Shown: positions 25,514-35,372 of the stretch, one piece after another
Position numbering within the stretch: the first letter of the stretch is position 1
Layout: every line of letters begins with the position of its first letter
From: Micavibrio_C sp046294845
Lineage (GTDB): Bacteria > Pseudomonadota > Alphaproteobacteria > Micavibrionales > Micavibrionaceae
Assembly (NCBI GenBank): GCA_046294845.1
Contig: JBKBNU010000001.1
Coordinates: forward strand, 806,001 to 870,000
Direction: 5' to 3'
DNA: 64,000 nt
The notes under the pieces: generated by a model
Database searches by the model: none
What the model saw: the letters and a program-made list of their open reading frames with translations, nothing else
Told to the model about the DNA's origin: nothing
Made by a program: the position numbers and the translations under genes

Positions 25514-27454
25514 TTATTGGGTGGTCGCGAGACGCCAGCTGCTTAAACTTGGCAGGCCAGCCTGTTTTACCCCGTCAATAGGTGTGTAATGAGCCCATTG
25601 ACCTTCGGCTACGGCGTCAAGTGAGGGGATGGGCTGGCTCATGCGCAGGCGATAAATCCAGTAATTGGACATGACACGCTCGACATAGGCTCTGGTTTCA
25701 CCAACGGGAATACTTTCAATGAATAGCAGAGGATCATCCTGAATGTCTGCCAGTTCGCGTTTCCAGCGTTTCAGGTTGCCGGGGCCTGCGTTATAGGCAA
25801 TCACCAGCGAGAACAGCTCCTCATCAACATGATCCTGATACAGAAGTTTCTCTATATAACGCTGCCCCAGATCAAGATTGGTTTGTGGATCCTGCAGGGA
25901 TGCGTGATGAGCCTTGTTTTTGAAATGGTTCATACCGGAGATATAGCTCGCTGTGGCGGGCATGACCTGCATCAGACCTTGTGCCCCCTGGCTGCTGACG
26001 GCAGAAGGGTTGAATTTAGATTCCTGACGGACAATGGCATGCACCAAGGCACGATCAACGCGGTAGCCATCACTCATCTTCCATGGCAGGAGCGGGAACA
26101 GGGCCGCGTCATAATATCCCCCTTCCGGATGAGGATAGGTCTGGGCCAGTTTCATGCTCAGGCTGGTCAGGTTTTTGCTGATCGCAAGAGCCATCAATCC
26201 TTCGCGCAGTAAAGGATCATTCGAAACATCGATTTTTGTCAAAATGGATTGGGCTTCGATAAACTTGCCATCTTTCAGCAGTTCAAAAGCGGCAAGAACT
26301 TTCTCGTTCCCTTCCATAGCCTTCTTGTGCTCAGAAGTCAGGCGCGGGCTATCCCAGTTGAAATTATAATCCCAACCCAACGAACGCGTAGCAATCAGGC
26401 CATAGAATGTGCGGGGATAGGCAGCGGCCTGTTTCAGCCATGTTGCCACTTCTTGTGGTTTACCGGCACGCATATAGGCCCGGGCTGTCCAGTAGGCACT
26501 GCCTGAAGCTTGCCAGGCAGAGCCATAGGATGAATTGGCTGAATTGGCAAACATACGGGCAGCATCTTCGTAATTGCCCATGCGCCATGCGGCCAGACCT
26601 GCAATCCATCCGGCTTGCGGGATATAAGTGCCCGAGCGATTGGCGCTTTCGGAGGCCAGTTCGTAGGACTGAACGATTTTCCCTGCCAGCAGATAACCGC
26701 GGGCAACCAATGTTTGCAGCTGGTCCTTTTCCACCGGATCCAGATAGGCAACAGCCTTATCATTGCTCAGGCGCTTCAGGGCGCGTGTCGGGCTATCGTT
26801 ACTGATATCCTGTTTTACAATATTGATCAGGCGGGCAATTGAATCACGCTGGGCTTGCGGGCGTTTGCGCGGCGATTTGTAAAGACGGTTATAGCTTTCC
26901 AGCGGTTGTTGCGGGGTGGCCACAGGCTTGATGACCTCCCGATCCCTGGTTTCTGCCTTGGCGGCAGCTTTATCTGCACGCTCGTCTTTTTTATAGAATT
27001 TTCTTAAGTCCAGACTATCGGCGCGCTTCTGGATGAGGGTCTCATCCGCGGGGATGGAGGCCATGACCAGTTGCGGCTTTGTTTCAGGGATAATCGCCGG
27101 TTTGGCGATAACTGCCGGCTTTTCTTCTGTCTCGTCTTCTGTCTCGGCTGTCTCGACCGGCTGGTAGGCGGGCTTACGGGCAGGGATGAGCGGCGCTTCG
27201 GCTTTAGCAGGTTGTTCTTTGGCCTCGGGGGACAGCGCAGGGGCAGCGGCCATCTCTTCATAAGGTTGTGCTTCATTAAGGGCAGGAAAACGCAGCAAGG
27301 CCAGGGGATCGGCACGGAAAGCTGCAGGCTTACGCGCCGGTACCGGCGGATAGCTTGTCGCATTCGCTGTGGTGTTGATAAGGGAACCCGTGAGGATCAC
27401 TGTACCCAGACTCAAGACCAAAAGTCTTTTCGCCGTTTTTCTCAATGTGCGCAT
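25514..27454 (-). CDS. slt: Soluble lytic murein transglycosylase
   Basis: Exported enzyme of 646 residues that cleaves peptidoglycan glycan strands to 1,6-anhydro-muropeptides. The chosen ATG gives a clean signal peptide (RTLRKTAKRLLVLSLGTVIL, cleavage near ANA-TS). A Pro/Ala/Glu-rich linker follows, then an alpha-superhelical region (about 200-470) and a C-terminal SLT domain with the catalytic Glu in VRQESKFNPSAVSSQGAQG, then LMQVMPATASYIS, NLDLGQRYIEKLL and VIAYNAGPGNLKRW. The long acidic-proline linker is probably wall-spanning. It stands alone, 265 bases from alaS. Confidence 0.92.
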   Translation of the reverse strand: MRTLRKTAKRLLVLSLGTVILTGSLINTTANATSYPPVPARKPAAFRADPLALLRFPALNEAQPYEEMAAAPALSPEAKEQPAKAEAPLIPARKPAYQPVETAETEDETEEKPAVIAKPAIIPETKPQLVMASIPADETLIQKRADSLDLRKFYKKDERADKAAAKAETRDREVIKPVATPQQPLESYNRLYKSPRKRPQAQRDSIARLINIVKQDISNDSPTRALKRLSNDKAVAYLDPVEKDQLQTLVARGYLLAGKIVQSYELASESANRSGTYIPQAGWIAGLAAWRMGNYEDAARMFANSANSSYGSAWQASGSAYWTARAYMRAGKPQEVATWLKQAAAYPRTFYGLIATRSLGWDYNFNWDSPRLTSEHKKAMEGNEKVLAAFELLKDGKFIEAQSILTKIDVSNDPLLREGLMALAISKNLTSLSMKLAQTYPHPEGGYYDAALFPLLPWKMSDGYRVDRALVHAIVRQESKFNPSAVSSQGAQGLMQVMPATASYISGMNHFKNKAHHASLQDPQTNLDLGQRYIEKLLYQDHVDEELFSLVIAYNAGPGNLKRWKRELADIQDDPLLFIESIPVGETRAYVERVMSNYWIYRLRMSQPIPSLDAVAEGQWAHYTPIDGVKQAGLPSLSSWRLATTQ

Positions 27455-27585
27455 GATGGGCAGATAGATACCCGAGTCTGCGCTCCTTGTCCACAAAATG
27501 CGGCAGAATGGTGGCTAAGTTATTGACAAATTTACAGAAATTATTGACAGAACGCGTACTATTTTTCCGGAAAATGGGGGTGAAA

Positions 27586-28530
27586 TCACGGAAAAAGCGC
27601 CAGTTCCCTTGCCTTTTCAACAGCCATTAACCAGTCCGACCATGCCGCCTGCTTCTGGGCTGGGGTGTTTAAAAGGTTGGCGGGGCCATAGGTCACAAGG
27701 GCTGGAATCGGGGGAGCGGCGGTGGGTGATTCCCTGCCAACACTATTGGGGGTGTAGCTGTGCCAGCGGTTTCTCAGCTTGGAGAGGCTTTCTTGTGTCC
27801 CCAGCATGAACTTCGCAACGTTGCCGCCACAAAAGATCAGCATACGGGGTTGGATCAGTTCAATCTGCCTCTCAAGGAAGGGCAGACTTAATTCATATTC
27901 CTGCGGGCTGGGGGTACGGTTTCCCGGGGGGCGCCAGCACACCAGATGGGCGAGATAAATCGGGCATAGGCCTTCGGTTTCCACGCGGCTCATCTTTGTC
28001 GCCATCAGAATTTTATCGAGCAGGGCGCCTTCTGCCCCCGAAAAGATGCGGCCTGACTTATCATCATCGGCGCTGGGGGCTTCGCCTACCAGCATGATCG
28101 GGGCAGAAGGGGAACCTTCGCCAAAAACCAGATGGGTGGCGGTTTTGCGCAACGGATTGCCACTAAAGTTCGCTACAGCCTCTTTCAGCGTGGGGAGATC
28201 GTTGGCTGCCTGCGCCAAGGCGATAGCTTCCGCGCGCAGGGCAGGTGTTCCCTGAAGGGACGGGGTTTGCAAGGTCGTTGTGACAGGGGCTGCCGGAATA
28301 TCATTCACGGCTTCAGCTACAGAGGTGGTAACGGGCACGGTTTTGTACGTTACACGTGTTTCTTCTGCCTCCGCTAGCGGCAGGGGAGCGGTAGCGACCG
28401 CTTTCATTTGCAAACCTGGTTCGTCGGCCAGAATTTCGTCGAGGCCGAGGTCTATGTGCCATTGCAGGGCAGTGTAATGAGCGATGAATTCTGCTTTTGT
28501 CATAAGACTTTGAGCATTTCCTGTTTTCAT
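27586..28530 (-). CDS. Uracil-DNA glycosylase, family 4-like (atypical)
   Basis: Base-excision repair glycosylase-like protein of 314 residues. The C-terminal 200 residues carry the family signature: HLVFGEGSPSAPIMLVGEAP, DDKSGRIFSGAEGALLD, WRPPGNRTPSPQE and FLERQIELIQPRMLIFCGG. It departs from the usual plan: the first Fe-S cysteine position reads GNPLRKTAT instead of C-x-L-x-T-A-T, the later cysteine before LPFLERQ is Ser, and the usual THHPAYLLR-type motif is TYGPANLLN, without the His. So the Fe-S cluster is probably absent and activity may be changed. A 110-residue N-terminal extension is unassigned. A start at 28503 is possible. It is divergent from the ETF-QO gene. Confidence 0.8.
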   Translation of the reverse strand: MKTGNAQSLMTKAEFIAHYTALQWHIDLGLDEILADEPGLQMKAVATAPLPLAEAEETRVTYKTVPVTTSVAEAVNDIPAAPVTTTLQTPSLQGTPALRAEAIALAQAANDLPTLKEAVANFSGNPLRKTATHLVFGEGSPSAPIMLVGEAPSADDDKSGRIFSGAEGALLDKILMATKMSRVETEGLCPIYLAHLVCWRPPGNRTPSPQEYELSLPFLERQIELIQPRMLIFCGGNVAKFMLGTQESLSKLRNRWHSYTPNSVGRESPTAAPPIPALVTYGPANLLNTPAQKQAAWSDWLMAVEKARELALFP

Positions 28531-28613
28531 GGATTAGGCTTAGAGTTCTTAAGAATTATATTATAAAGTGTCAGAAGACAATAATCCCGCCTCAAGGAGA
28601 GTTCTTTAGGAAA

Positions 28614-30260
28614 ATGCCAAATCCGGTGCGCTCTGATCGTGAATGTATGGAATATGATGTTGTGATTGTCGGCGCTGGTCCGGCGGGTCTGTCTTGTGCC
28701 ATTCGTTTGAAACAACTGAAACCCGATCTGGCTGTGTGTTTGCTGGAAAAAGGTTCCGAAGTGGGTGCGCATCTTTTATCCGGCGCGGTGTTCGAAACCA
28801 AAGCCCTTGATGAACTTCTTCCTGACTGGAAAGATTCTGCCGGCAAAGATGGCGGGGCACCGTTGACCGTGAAGGCGGGTGAAGACCGCTTTCTTTTCCT
28901 CACCAAAACAAAATCATTCCGTTTGCCGACACCGCCGCAGATGCATAACAAGGGGAACTACATTATCTCTTTGGGTTTGTTCGGGCGCTGGCTCGCGCAA
29001 CAGGCCGAGGCGCTGGGTGTCGAGATTTATCCGGGCTTTGCTGCCGCTGAAGTTTTATATGATGACAAGAATGCGGTAATCGGTGTTGCCACGGGCGATA
29101 TGGGGCTTGATAAAGACGGTGCCCGTACCGAACAATTTCAACCGGGTATGGAGCTCCATGCCAAGCAAACAATATTTGCAGAAGGCTGTCATGGGTCGCT
29201 CACAAAAACCCTGATTTCCAAATTTGATCTGCGCAAGGATTCGTGCCCGCAGACCTATGGGCTCGGGGTTAAGGAATTGTGGGAGATTGCGCCTGAAAAA
29301 CATCAGCAAGGGTTAATCGTTCATACGATTGGCTGGCCTGTTGATAGCAAGACCTATGGCGGCTCATGGCTGTACCATCTTGATAACAATATGGTTTCAA
29401 TTGGCTTTGTCACGGGCCTTGATTACCAAAACCCTTATCTTTCACCTTTTGAGGAAATGCAGCGGATGAAAACACATCCGGCTATCCGTCATTATCTGGA
29501 AGGGGGGCGCCGTGTGTCTTATGGGGCACGTGCCCTTGTTGAAGGCGGTTTCCAGTCATTGCCCAAACTGACATTCGCGGGTGGTTTGTTGATCGGTGAT
29601 ACAGCCGGTTTCTTGAACGTGCCCAAGATCAAGGGTAACCATATGGCGATGAAGTCGGGTATGGTGGCTGCCGAATCTGTGGCGGCGATGATTGAAATGG
29701 CCGGATACGGTGATGAATGCGCATTCTATACCGATAACCTCAAAAAAAGCTGGTTGTGGCAGGAACTTTACAAGGTCCGGAATATCCGTCCGGGATTCCA
29801 TTTCGGTTTATGGTTCGGTCTTGTTCATGCGGCCTTCCAGACCTTTGGCGGATGGATGCTCCCTTACACACTGAAAAATCATGCCGATCACAAACAGCTT
29901 AAAAAAGCAAAAGATGTAAGGCCGATTGAATATCCCAAGCCTGATAACGCTTTGACGTTTGATCGTCTGACATCCGTACGTCTATCGAATACCATGCATG
30001 AGGAAGGTCAGCCCTGCCATTTGAAATTGCGCGATCCTTCTGTTCCTGTGGCTGTCAATTTGCCTGAATATGCAGAACCGGCGCAGCGTTATTGTCCGGC
30101 GGCTGTTTACGAGATTGTAGCAGACGGTGATACTAAGAGGTTGGTGATCAATTCACAGAACTGCGTTCACTGCAAAACTTGCGATATCAAAGATCCTTCG
30201 CAAAATATTGACTGGACTGTACCACAGGGTGGTGGTGGTCCGAATTACCCGAATATGTAA
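28614..30260 (+). CDS. Electron transfer flavoprotein-ubiquinone oxidoreductase
   Basis: Membrane-associated FAD and 4Fe-4S enzyme that passes electrons from ETF (fatty-acid and amino-acid oxidation) to ubiquinone. The 548-residue protein has an N-terminal FAD fold (MEYDVVIVGAGPAGLSCAIR), GSEVGAHLLSGAVFE, the mid-chain FAEGCHGSLTK, and a C-terminal ferredoxin-like cluster with CPAAVYEI and NCVHCKTCDIKDPSQNIDW. Length is normal. AGGAAA precedes the ATG; an alternative start at 28647 would drop 11 residues. A TPR gene and ispE follow on the same strand. Confidence 0.95.
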   Translation: MPNPVRSDRECMEYDVVIVGAGPAGLSCAIRLKQLKPDLAVCLLEKGSEVGAHLLSGAVFETKALDELLPDWKDSAGKDGGAPLTVKAGEDRFLFLTKTKSFRLPTPPQMHNKGNYIISLGLFGRWLAQQAEALGVEIYPGFAAAEVLYDDKNAVIGVATGDMGLDKDGARTEQFQPGMELHAKQTIFAEGCHGSLTKTLISKFDLRKDSCPQTYGLGVKELWEIAPEKHQQGLIVHTIGWPVDSKTYGGSWLYHLDNNMVSIGFVTGLDYQNPYLSPFEEMQRMKTHPAIRHYLEGGRRVSYGARALVEGGFQSLPKLTFAGGLLIGDTAGFLNVPKIKGNHMAMKSGMVAAESVAAMIEMAGYGDECAFYTDNLKKSWLWQELYKVRNIRPGFHFGLWFGLVHAAFQTFGGWMLPYTLKNHADHKQLKKAKDVRPIEYPKPDNALTFDRLTSVRLSNTMHEEGQPCHLKLRDPSVPVAVNLPEYAEPAQRYCPAAVYEIVADGDTKRLVINSQNCVHCKTCDIKDPSQNIDWTVPQGGGGPNYPNM

Positions 30261-30271
30261 GAGCCATAAAA

Positions 30272-32044
30272 ATGAAAATATCAAACACGCGTACGGTTCT
30301 TTTTTTTACTGCTGTTTCAGCGATTGCCGTCATGAGTGGTGGCCATGGCCTTCTATATGCGCGCAGTAACAATAATGTTGAAGCCGAACAAATGGCGAAA
30401 ATTTCTCCTCTGGCGGGTGAAGTTATCTCCCCGGGCTTTGCAGGTGACTTTTTAGCCAGTTATCATGCCCAATCACAGTATGACTGGAAGAACGCCCATG
30501 AATTTCTGGAGCGTGTATTGTTGCAAGATCCTGAAAATCCGGAACTCTTGCGCCGTGCCATGATTTTGGCAATGGGGTCGGGTGATCTGGATGCCGCCGC
30601 GCAGCGTGCGGAACAACTCAAAAAAATTCTGCCCGATAGTTCGTCCAATGCTCTCGGCCTGATGATCTTGGCTGTTCATGATATATCTGAAAATGATCTG
30701 GCCTCGGCATTGAAGCATATAGATGAAATGACCGCCGGCGATATGACTGATTTTATCAGGCCTATTCTGCGCAGCTGGATTTTATCGGGGCAGGGTCAAT
30801 TCGAGATCAAGGATTTCAATCCCACGACTGTGCATTTGTATCACGCGGGGTTGATGGCAATCATTAATGACAAGATGTCTGCCGCCCGTGAATATGCCGA
30901 TAAAATTGCCAAGACCGAAGGGTTGTCTTCAATGGAAATTGAGCGGGCTGCCGATCTTTATGCGGCGATTGGTGATCGCAATACGGCACTGGATCTGTAC
31001 AAAAAGCTGGTGGAAGAACGTACCAATGAAGGGCTTGAAGATAAAATTACCGCTGTCAGCACTGAAGGTAGTGATCTTTCGCAAATCTTGCGCCCGTTGA
31101 TGGTCAAAACCACACAGCAAGGTGTATCGCTTGCCATGTTTGATATGGCGAATATTCTTTATAACGATCAGACCGATAGCAGCAGCAAGTTATTTGCCCA
31201 TATGGCACTTGCCCTTGATCCCGATCTGATTGATGCCCGCCTATTGCTGGCAGATTCACTGGCTCGTAACGGGCGCCTGCAGGAGGCAATCGGTTATTTT
31301 AAGGATATTCCTGAAACTCATAGTGCCTATATCCCTGCACAACGTTATGCCGCCGATCTTTTGGCGGAAGCCGGTGACATCGAACAGGCCAAGGCTATAC
31401 TTGCACAGCTTTTTACAAAATATAACGATGTTGAGTCATTGATACGCATCGGTGACATGTATCGTGCCGAGGAAAACTATAAGGATGCTGTTGTCTGGTA
31501 TAACAAGGCCGCTACACAAGTGGGCTCAAAAATTCCTGAAGATTACTGGCATTTGCTTTATGCGCGTGGCATGGCTTATGAGCGTCAGGGTGATTGGAGC
31601 AATGCCGAGCGCGATCTGAAGGCTGCCCTGACCTATCGTCCCGATCACCCCTATCTCCTCAATTACCTTGGTTATGGCTGGGCGGATCAGGGGTTAAATC
31701 TAAGCGAAGCCTTAAAAATGATTGAGCGTGCTGTATCCTTGCGCCCATCTGATGGTTACATCACTGACTCTCTTGGCTGGGTTCATTACATGATGGGTAA
31801 TTACAAGGAATCAATCCCGTATCTCGAACGCGCTGTGGCTTTATTGCCCTATGACTCGGTAATCAATGATCATTTAGGTGATGCGTATTGGCAGGTAGGG
31901 CGCCGCATGGAAGCACGCTTCCAATGGGAAAGATCCTTTAATTATGCGGAAGATAACGAGTTGAAGCAGGTGATTGAAAGAAAGTTGAAGGATGGCTTGC
32001 CGATGACAACACCTACGCGCGCCGCCCACAAGGACGAGAACTGA
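30272..32044 (+). CDS. Exported TPR-repeat protein
   Basis: Protein of 590 residues with an N-terminal signal peptide or anchor (basic MKISNTRT, hydrophobic VLFFTAVSAIAVMSGG). The rest is a chain of tetratricopeptide repeats, clearest in ALDLYKKLVEERTNEG, DAVVWYNKAATQVGSK, YARGMAYERQGDWSNAERDL, YLLNYLGYGWADQGLNLSEA and SIPYLERAVALLPYDSVIND. Such TPR proteins lie between ETF-QO and ispE in related alphaproteobacteria and are predicted periplasmic or outer-membrane-associated scaffolds. It starts 11 bases after the ETF-QO stop and ends 8 bases before ispE. Binding partner unknown. Confidence 0.85.
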   Translation: MKISNTRTVLFFTAVSAIAVMSGGHGLLYARSNNNVEAEQMAKISPLAGEVISPGFAGDFLASYHAQSQYDWKNAHEFLERVLLQDPENPELLRRAMILAMGSGDLDAAAQRAEQLKKILPDSSSNALGLMILAVHDISENDLASALKHIDEMTAGDMTDFIRPILRSWILSGQGQFEIKDFNPTTVHLYHAGLMAIINDKMSAAREYADKIAKTEGLSSMEIERAADLYAAIGDRNTALDLYKKLVEERTNEGLEDKITAVSTEGSDLSQILRPLMVKTTQQGVSLAMFDMANILYNDQTDSSSKLFAHMALALDPDLIDARLLLADSLARNGRLQEAIGYFKDIPETHSAYIPAQRYAADLLAEAGDIEQAKAILAQLFTKYNDVESLIRIGDMYRAEENYKDAVVWYNKAATQVGSKIPEDYWHLLYARGMAYERQGDWSNAERDLKAALTYRPDHPYLLNYLGYGWADQGLNLSEALKMIERAVSLRPSDGYITDSLGWVHYMMGNYKESIPYLERAVALLPYDSVINDHLGDAYWQVGRRMEARFQWERSFNYAEDNELKQVIERKLKDGLPMTTPTRAAHKDEN

Positions 32045-32052
32045 GTTTTTCT

Positions 32053-32964
32053 ATGACGGCTGCGTCTGTAAAAGTTATCGCGCCTGCGAAAATCAATCTT
32101 TATCTGCATGTCACCGGGCAACGGGCTGATGGCTATCATTTGCTTGATAGTCTGGTTGTCTTTGCCGATGTTTTCGACGTGATTACCATCAATCCGGCAA
32201 GCCGCTTTGCCTTTGCCATCGAAGGGGCGTATGCGAGCGCCTTTTGTGCTGCCGACCGCGAAAGCGGGCCGGAAGGTAAAAATCTTGTGGTGCAAGCGGC
32301 CTATGCCTGTTCCCGTTTCTTTGGCAAGCCACTTGAATGCCGCATTACTTTGGCTAAGAATATGCCGCTTGCTGCTGGGATTGGCGGTGGTTCCGCCGAT
32401 GCTGCCGCCGTTGTCTGGGGCCTGATCCGTTATTGGGATATCAAGACACCGCCTTTGGGCACGATTATGCCACTTTTGTTATCGCTCGGCGCTGATGTGC
32501 CTGTCTGCTATCTGAGCCATGTCGCGCATGTAGCGGGTATTGGTGAAGTCGTAAGTCCGCGTGAAGATTTTCCTGAATGGCCGGCTGTGTTGATCAACCC
32601 GCGTCAGGCTGTGGCGACGCCGGAAATTTTTACGGCCTTGCATGAACAGGATTTCTCATACAGTAAGCCGTCAGCTCTACCTGATGATTTATCGGATCCC
32701 GACGAGATTCTTTTGTTCTTGCAGCAGCAAAGAAATGATCTTCAGCCTGTAACATCGGCAAGATTACCGGTCATTACACAGATGATTGATCAATTGGCAG
32801 AGATGCCGGGTGTGCAGATGGCCCGCATGAGCGGCAGCGGGGCCACTATATTCGGCTTGTGCCGCCAGCAGGAGCGGGCTGAGGAGATCGCCGAAGAAAT
32901 CCAGCAAAGAAACCCGCAATGGTGGGTGCGGTCATGTCTTTTGAACGGCGTTGTCCGATACTAG
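32053..32964 (+). CDS. ispE: 4-diphosphocytidyl-2-C-methyl-D-erythritol kinase
   Basis: GHMP-family kinase of the non-mevalonate isoprenoid pathway, 303 residues. Seen: VIAPAKINLYLHVTGQRADG at the start (substrate Lys/Asn site) and YHLLDSLVVF right after it, the ATP-binding MPLAAGIGGGSADAAAV, and the C-terminal MARMSGSGATIFGL. It supplies isoprenoid precursors, including those of the ubiquinone side chain. Last gene of the ETF-QO/TPR/ispE run, convergent with the PodJ-like gene. Confidence 0.95.
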   Translation: MTAASVKVIAPAKINLYLHVTGQRADGYHLLDSLVVFADVFDVITINPASRFAFAIEGAYASAFCAADRESGPEGKNLVVQAAYACSRFFGKPLECRITLAKNMPLAAGIGGGSADAAAVVWGLIRYWDIKTPPLGTIMPLLLSLGADVPVCYLSHVAHVAGIGEVVSPREDFPEWPAVLINPRQAVATPEIFTALHEQDFSYSKPSALPDDLSDPDEILLFLQQQRNDLQPVTSARLPVITQMIDQLAEMPGVQMARMSGSGATIFGLCRQQERAEEIAEEIQQRNPQWWVRSCLLNGVVRY

Positions 32965-32978
32965 CTTTGTAAAAAAGA

Positions 32979-35372
32979 TTATTCGGTCTGAGCGGCGGAT
33001 TCTTGCGCCATCATATGGACCAGCAGAGCCTGACTGGCGCGACCATCTTGTGAAAGATTGTACATTTTCTGGTACGAACGGATAGCGTCAGCCATCACAT
33101 CGTTATAACCGCCATCAACAGGGCCGGGGTAAAGGCCTTGGAACACCAGTTGTTCCTGAATTTGGGCGATGATGCGGGCATCCCGTGTCGAGGTGCTGGC
33201 TGATGTTTCTGTTCTTGTTGTTGCCGGTTTGGCAGCTTCTGTGGCGCTTTCCTGCAAGGCAGCTGATACAGGGGCATCAAGCGGCAGAACAGGGATACTG
33301 TCGGCCTTTACGGGTGCTGTGGCTGTTGTTGTGGTGCTGGCCGGTGTTGCCTTGATCGGGGCTGCTGCTGGTGCGGAAGCCGGAGCAGTTGCGCTGACCG
33401 CGGCTTTCTTTGGTGCGGCTTGGCCGTCAAGGCGTGCTTTTACCGATTTATAGATATCCTGTACGCGGCTTTCGCTGTAGCCCATATTGCGGGCCAGCTG
33501 GTTCAGGGCGGCTTTGCCTTCGGGGCTGCCTTGCTCGGCGGCTTTGCTGTACCAGTAAATCGCCTGATCAATTTGCGGTGATCCCAATAAACCGTTCTCA
33601 TGAATGAGGCCGAGATTATAGGAAGCTTCCAGAATTCCGGCATTGGCCGCGTTTTCAAAATTCTGGCTGGCACTTTGCGGATTATATTCCGTGCCGACAC
33701 CTTCGATATAGGCGATGCCAAGGTTATATTGTGCCTCGGGGTGGCCTTGCAGGGCGGCGGCCTTGTACCAGTTGACGGCTTTGGTTGTATCCTGTGATAC
33801 GCCCAAACCCTGATGATAAAGAACACCCAGATTGTAACGGGCATTGGAAATACCGTTCAGGGCGGCTTCTTCGAACCAGAGGGCGGCTTGCGCGAAGTTG
33901 GTTTTGACACCGCCATGACCGGCTGTGTAGATCGCGGCCAGATCATGCTGTGCCTCGGGAACACCCTCAAAAGCTGTTTGCTCGATTTGTTTTATATCGG
34001 CGGGCAAAGCATTATCAGGCTGGATACGTGCGCTCAAAGGACGGGAATCGCGCTGGCCGCGCAGAAAATCCTCGACCATCTGGCGGTCATCATTGGCAGC
34101 CTTGCTGATAGCGGGCGTAGCCGATGTTTGCTGTGCCGTTTTGGCAATCGCCGAAGGAACGGCGGCAGCACCCGGTGCAATATTATTAAGGGCGCTTGCC
34201 AAGGCATCAGGATCATCATTGAGTAGCGCCACCAGTTCATCATCGCTCTTGGCCAGAATATTTTCATCGGGCAGGGCGACAGGTGAAGGTGTGCGGATAT
34301 CGGCAGGGGTTACGATTTCATCAGCCGCTTCTGCTGCCACATCTTGTGCGAAGCTATCCTCGACTTGCGGGGTGGCTGTTACAGGCTGGTTGTCATTGGC
34401 CGGAAGATTTTCTTCTGTGGCCACGTCTGCCTCCTGTTCCGCGAACAGATTTTCTGTCACGGGTATGCCCACGTTTTCGTTCGTGTAAGGCTGGGCCAGA
34501 TCTGTTACGTCTTCGGCATCGGTCACATTAAAGGGCGGGGTGGCCAATAATTCTTCGCTCGAAACGGCAGGACGTGCTGGTGTGTTATGCGTGGGCAGGG
34601 ATTGGTAAACGCCCCAGCTCAAACCGGTAATCAGGGCCACAACCGCAACACTCGAAACCAGACGGCGCCATGATGATGGCGACAGCAGGGCGTTTTGATT
34701 GGCGGCGGGCGGAATGGTGGCCGACGGGTCATTAACCGCACGGTTTTGTTCGCCGACCAGCACCAGTGATTTTGAATTCAGGGCCGCTTGCGTTTCAACA
34801 ACGGCTTCTTCGATGCGTTCCAGCTTGCGCAGCATACGGGCCTTGTCCTGCGTAATCTGCTCGATCCGGCGGGCCAGACGGTTTTGCTGGTGGATGGCTT
34901 CTTCAATGCGTTCGGCAAGGACAATCGCTTTTTGCATTTTTTGCATCTGGGCTTCGTAATCGCGTTCCAGACGTTCCTGACGTTCGCGCAATGATTCTTC
35001 GGCCAGCGTTTGCTTGTCGATCTTGTGTTCCAGCGCATTGATCAGATCGGAATAACGGCCCACAGTCTCTTTCAGTTCCAGACGTTCGCGCTCGCTACGG
35101 ATCAGGCGTTCGCCCAACTGGTTCAGCAGCAACAAAACGCGGTTATCGCGTTGTTCTTCCAATTGGCGCATCGATACGCTGCTGGTGTCGGTTGAAAAAT
35201 AGGGACGGGCCGCCGGTGCCGGTTTGAAATCGCGGGCATCAATATCATCATTATCCGCATCGATATCGAATGAACCTTCAAAGGAATCACGCGTGCCGGC
35301 AGAATCCGGCTTATTGGCATTTTGTGCCTTCAAATTGGTGTAAAGAAATTCGCGGACGTCTTTGGCAGACAC
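32979..35372 (-). CDS. PodJ-like polar localisation protein (coiled coil, TM, Sel1 repeats, peptidoglycan-binding domain)
   Basis: Membrane protein of 797 residues. In order: an acidic cytoplasmic N-terminus, a long coiled coil (about 70-200, rich in ERLELKE/RERQERLERD), one transmembrane helix (about 238-256, LVSSVAVVALITGLSWGVY), a long Ala/Pro/Glu-rich periplasmic linker, four Sel1-type TPR repeats (about 455-610, for example ARYNLGVLYHQGLGVSQDT), a second Ala/Thr-rich linker, and a C-terminal peptidoglycan-binding domain (LVFQGLYPGPVDGGYNDVM). This is the architecture of the Caulobacter polarity factor PodJ, though shorter in the N-terminal part. The start is a GTG. Function as a polar organiser is inference from architecture. 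Confidence 0.8.
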   Translation of the reverse strand: MSAKDVREFLYTNLKAQNANKPDSAGTRDSFEGSFDIDADNDDIDARDFKPAPAARPYFSTDTSSVSMRQLEEQRDNRVLLLLNQLGERLIRSERERLELKETVGRYSDLINALEHKIDKQTLAEESLRERQERLERDYEAQMQKMQKAIVLAERIEEAIHQQNRLARRIEQITQDKARMLRKLERIEEAVVETQAALNSKSLVLVGEQNRAVNDPSATIPPAANQNALLSPSSWRRLVSSVAVVALITGLSWGVYQSLPTHNTPARPAVSSEELLATPPFNVTDAEDVTDLAQPYTNENVGIPVTENLFAEQEADVATEENLPANDNQPVTATPQVEDSFAQDVAAEAADEIVTPADIRTPSPVALPDENILAKSDDELVALLNDDPDALASALNNIAPGAAAVPSAIAKTAQQTSATPAISKAANDDRQMVEDFLRGQRDSRPLSARIQPDNALPADIKQIEQTAFEGVPEAQHDLAAIYTAGHGGVKTNFAQAALWFEEAALNGISNARYNLGVLYHQGLGVSQDTTKAVNWYKAAALQGHPEAQYNLGIAYIEGVGTEYNPQSASQNFENAANAGILEASYNLGLIHENGLLGSPQIDQAIYWYSKAAEQGSPEGKAALNQLARNMGYSESRVQDIYKSVKARLDGQAAPKKAAVSATAPASAPAAAPIKATPASTTTTATAPVKADSIPVLPLDAPVSAALQESATEAAKPATTRTETSASTSTRDARIIAQIQEQLVFQGLYPGPVDGGYNDVMADAIRSYQKMYNLSQDGRASQALLVHMMAQESAAQTE

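Noticed and set aside
25442..25546. 34-codon plus-strand frame (GTG start, MKKYLNMALTMAACSQLCNQ) resembling a small lipoprotein such as entericidin.
   Set aside because: It overlaps the 3' end of slt on the other strand, the lipobox (MAAC) is imperfect, and start and ribosome site are weak; chance is as likely.
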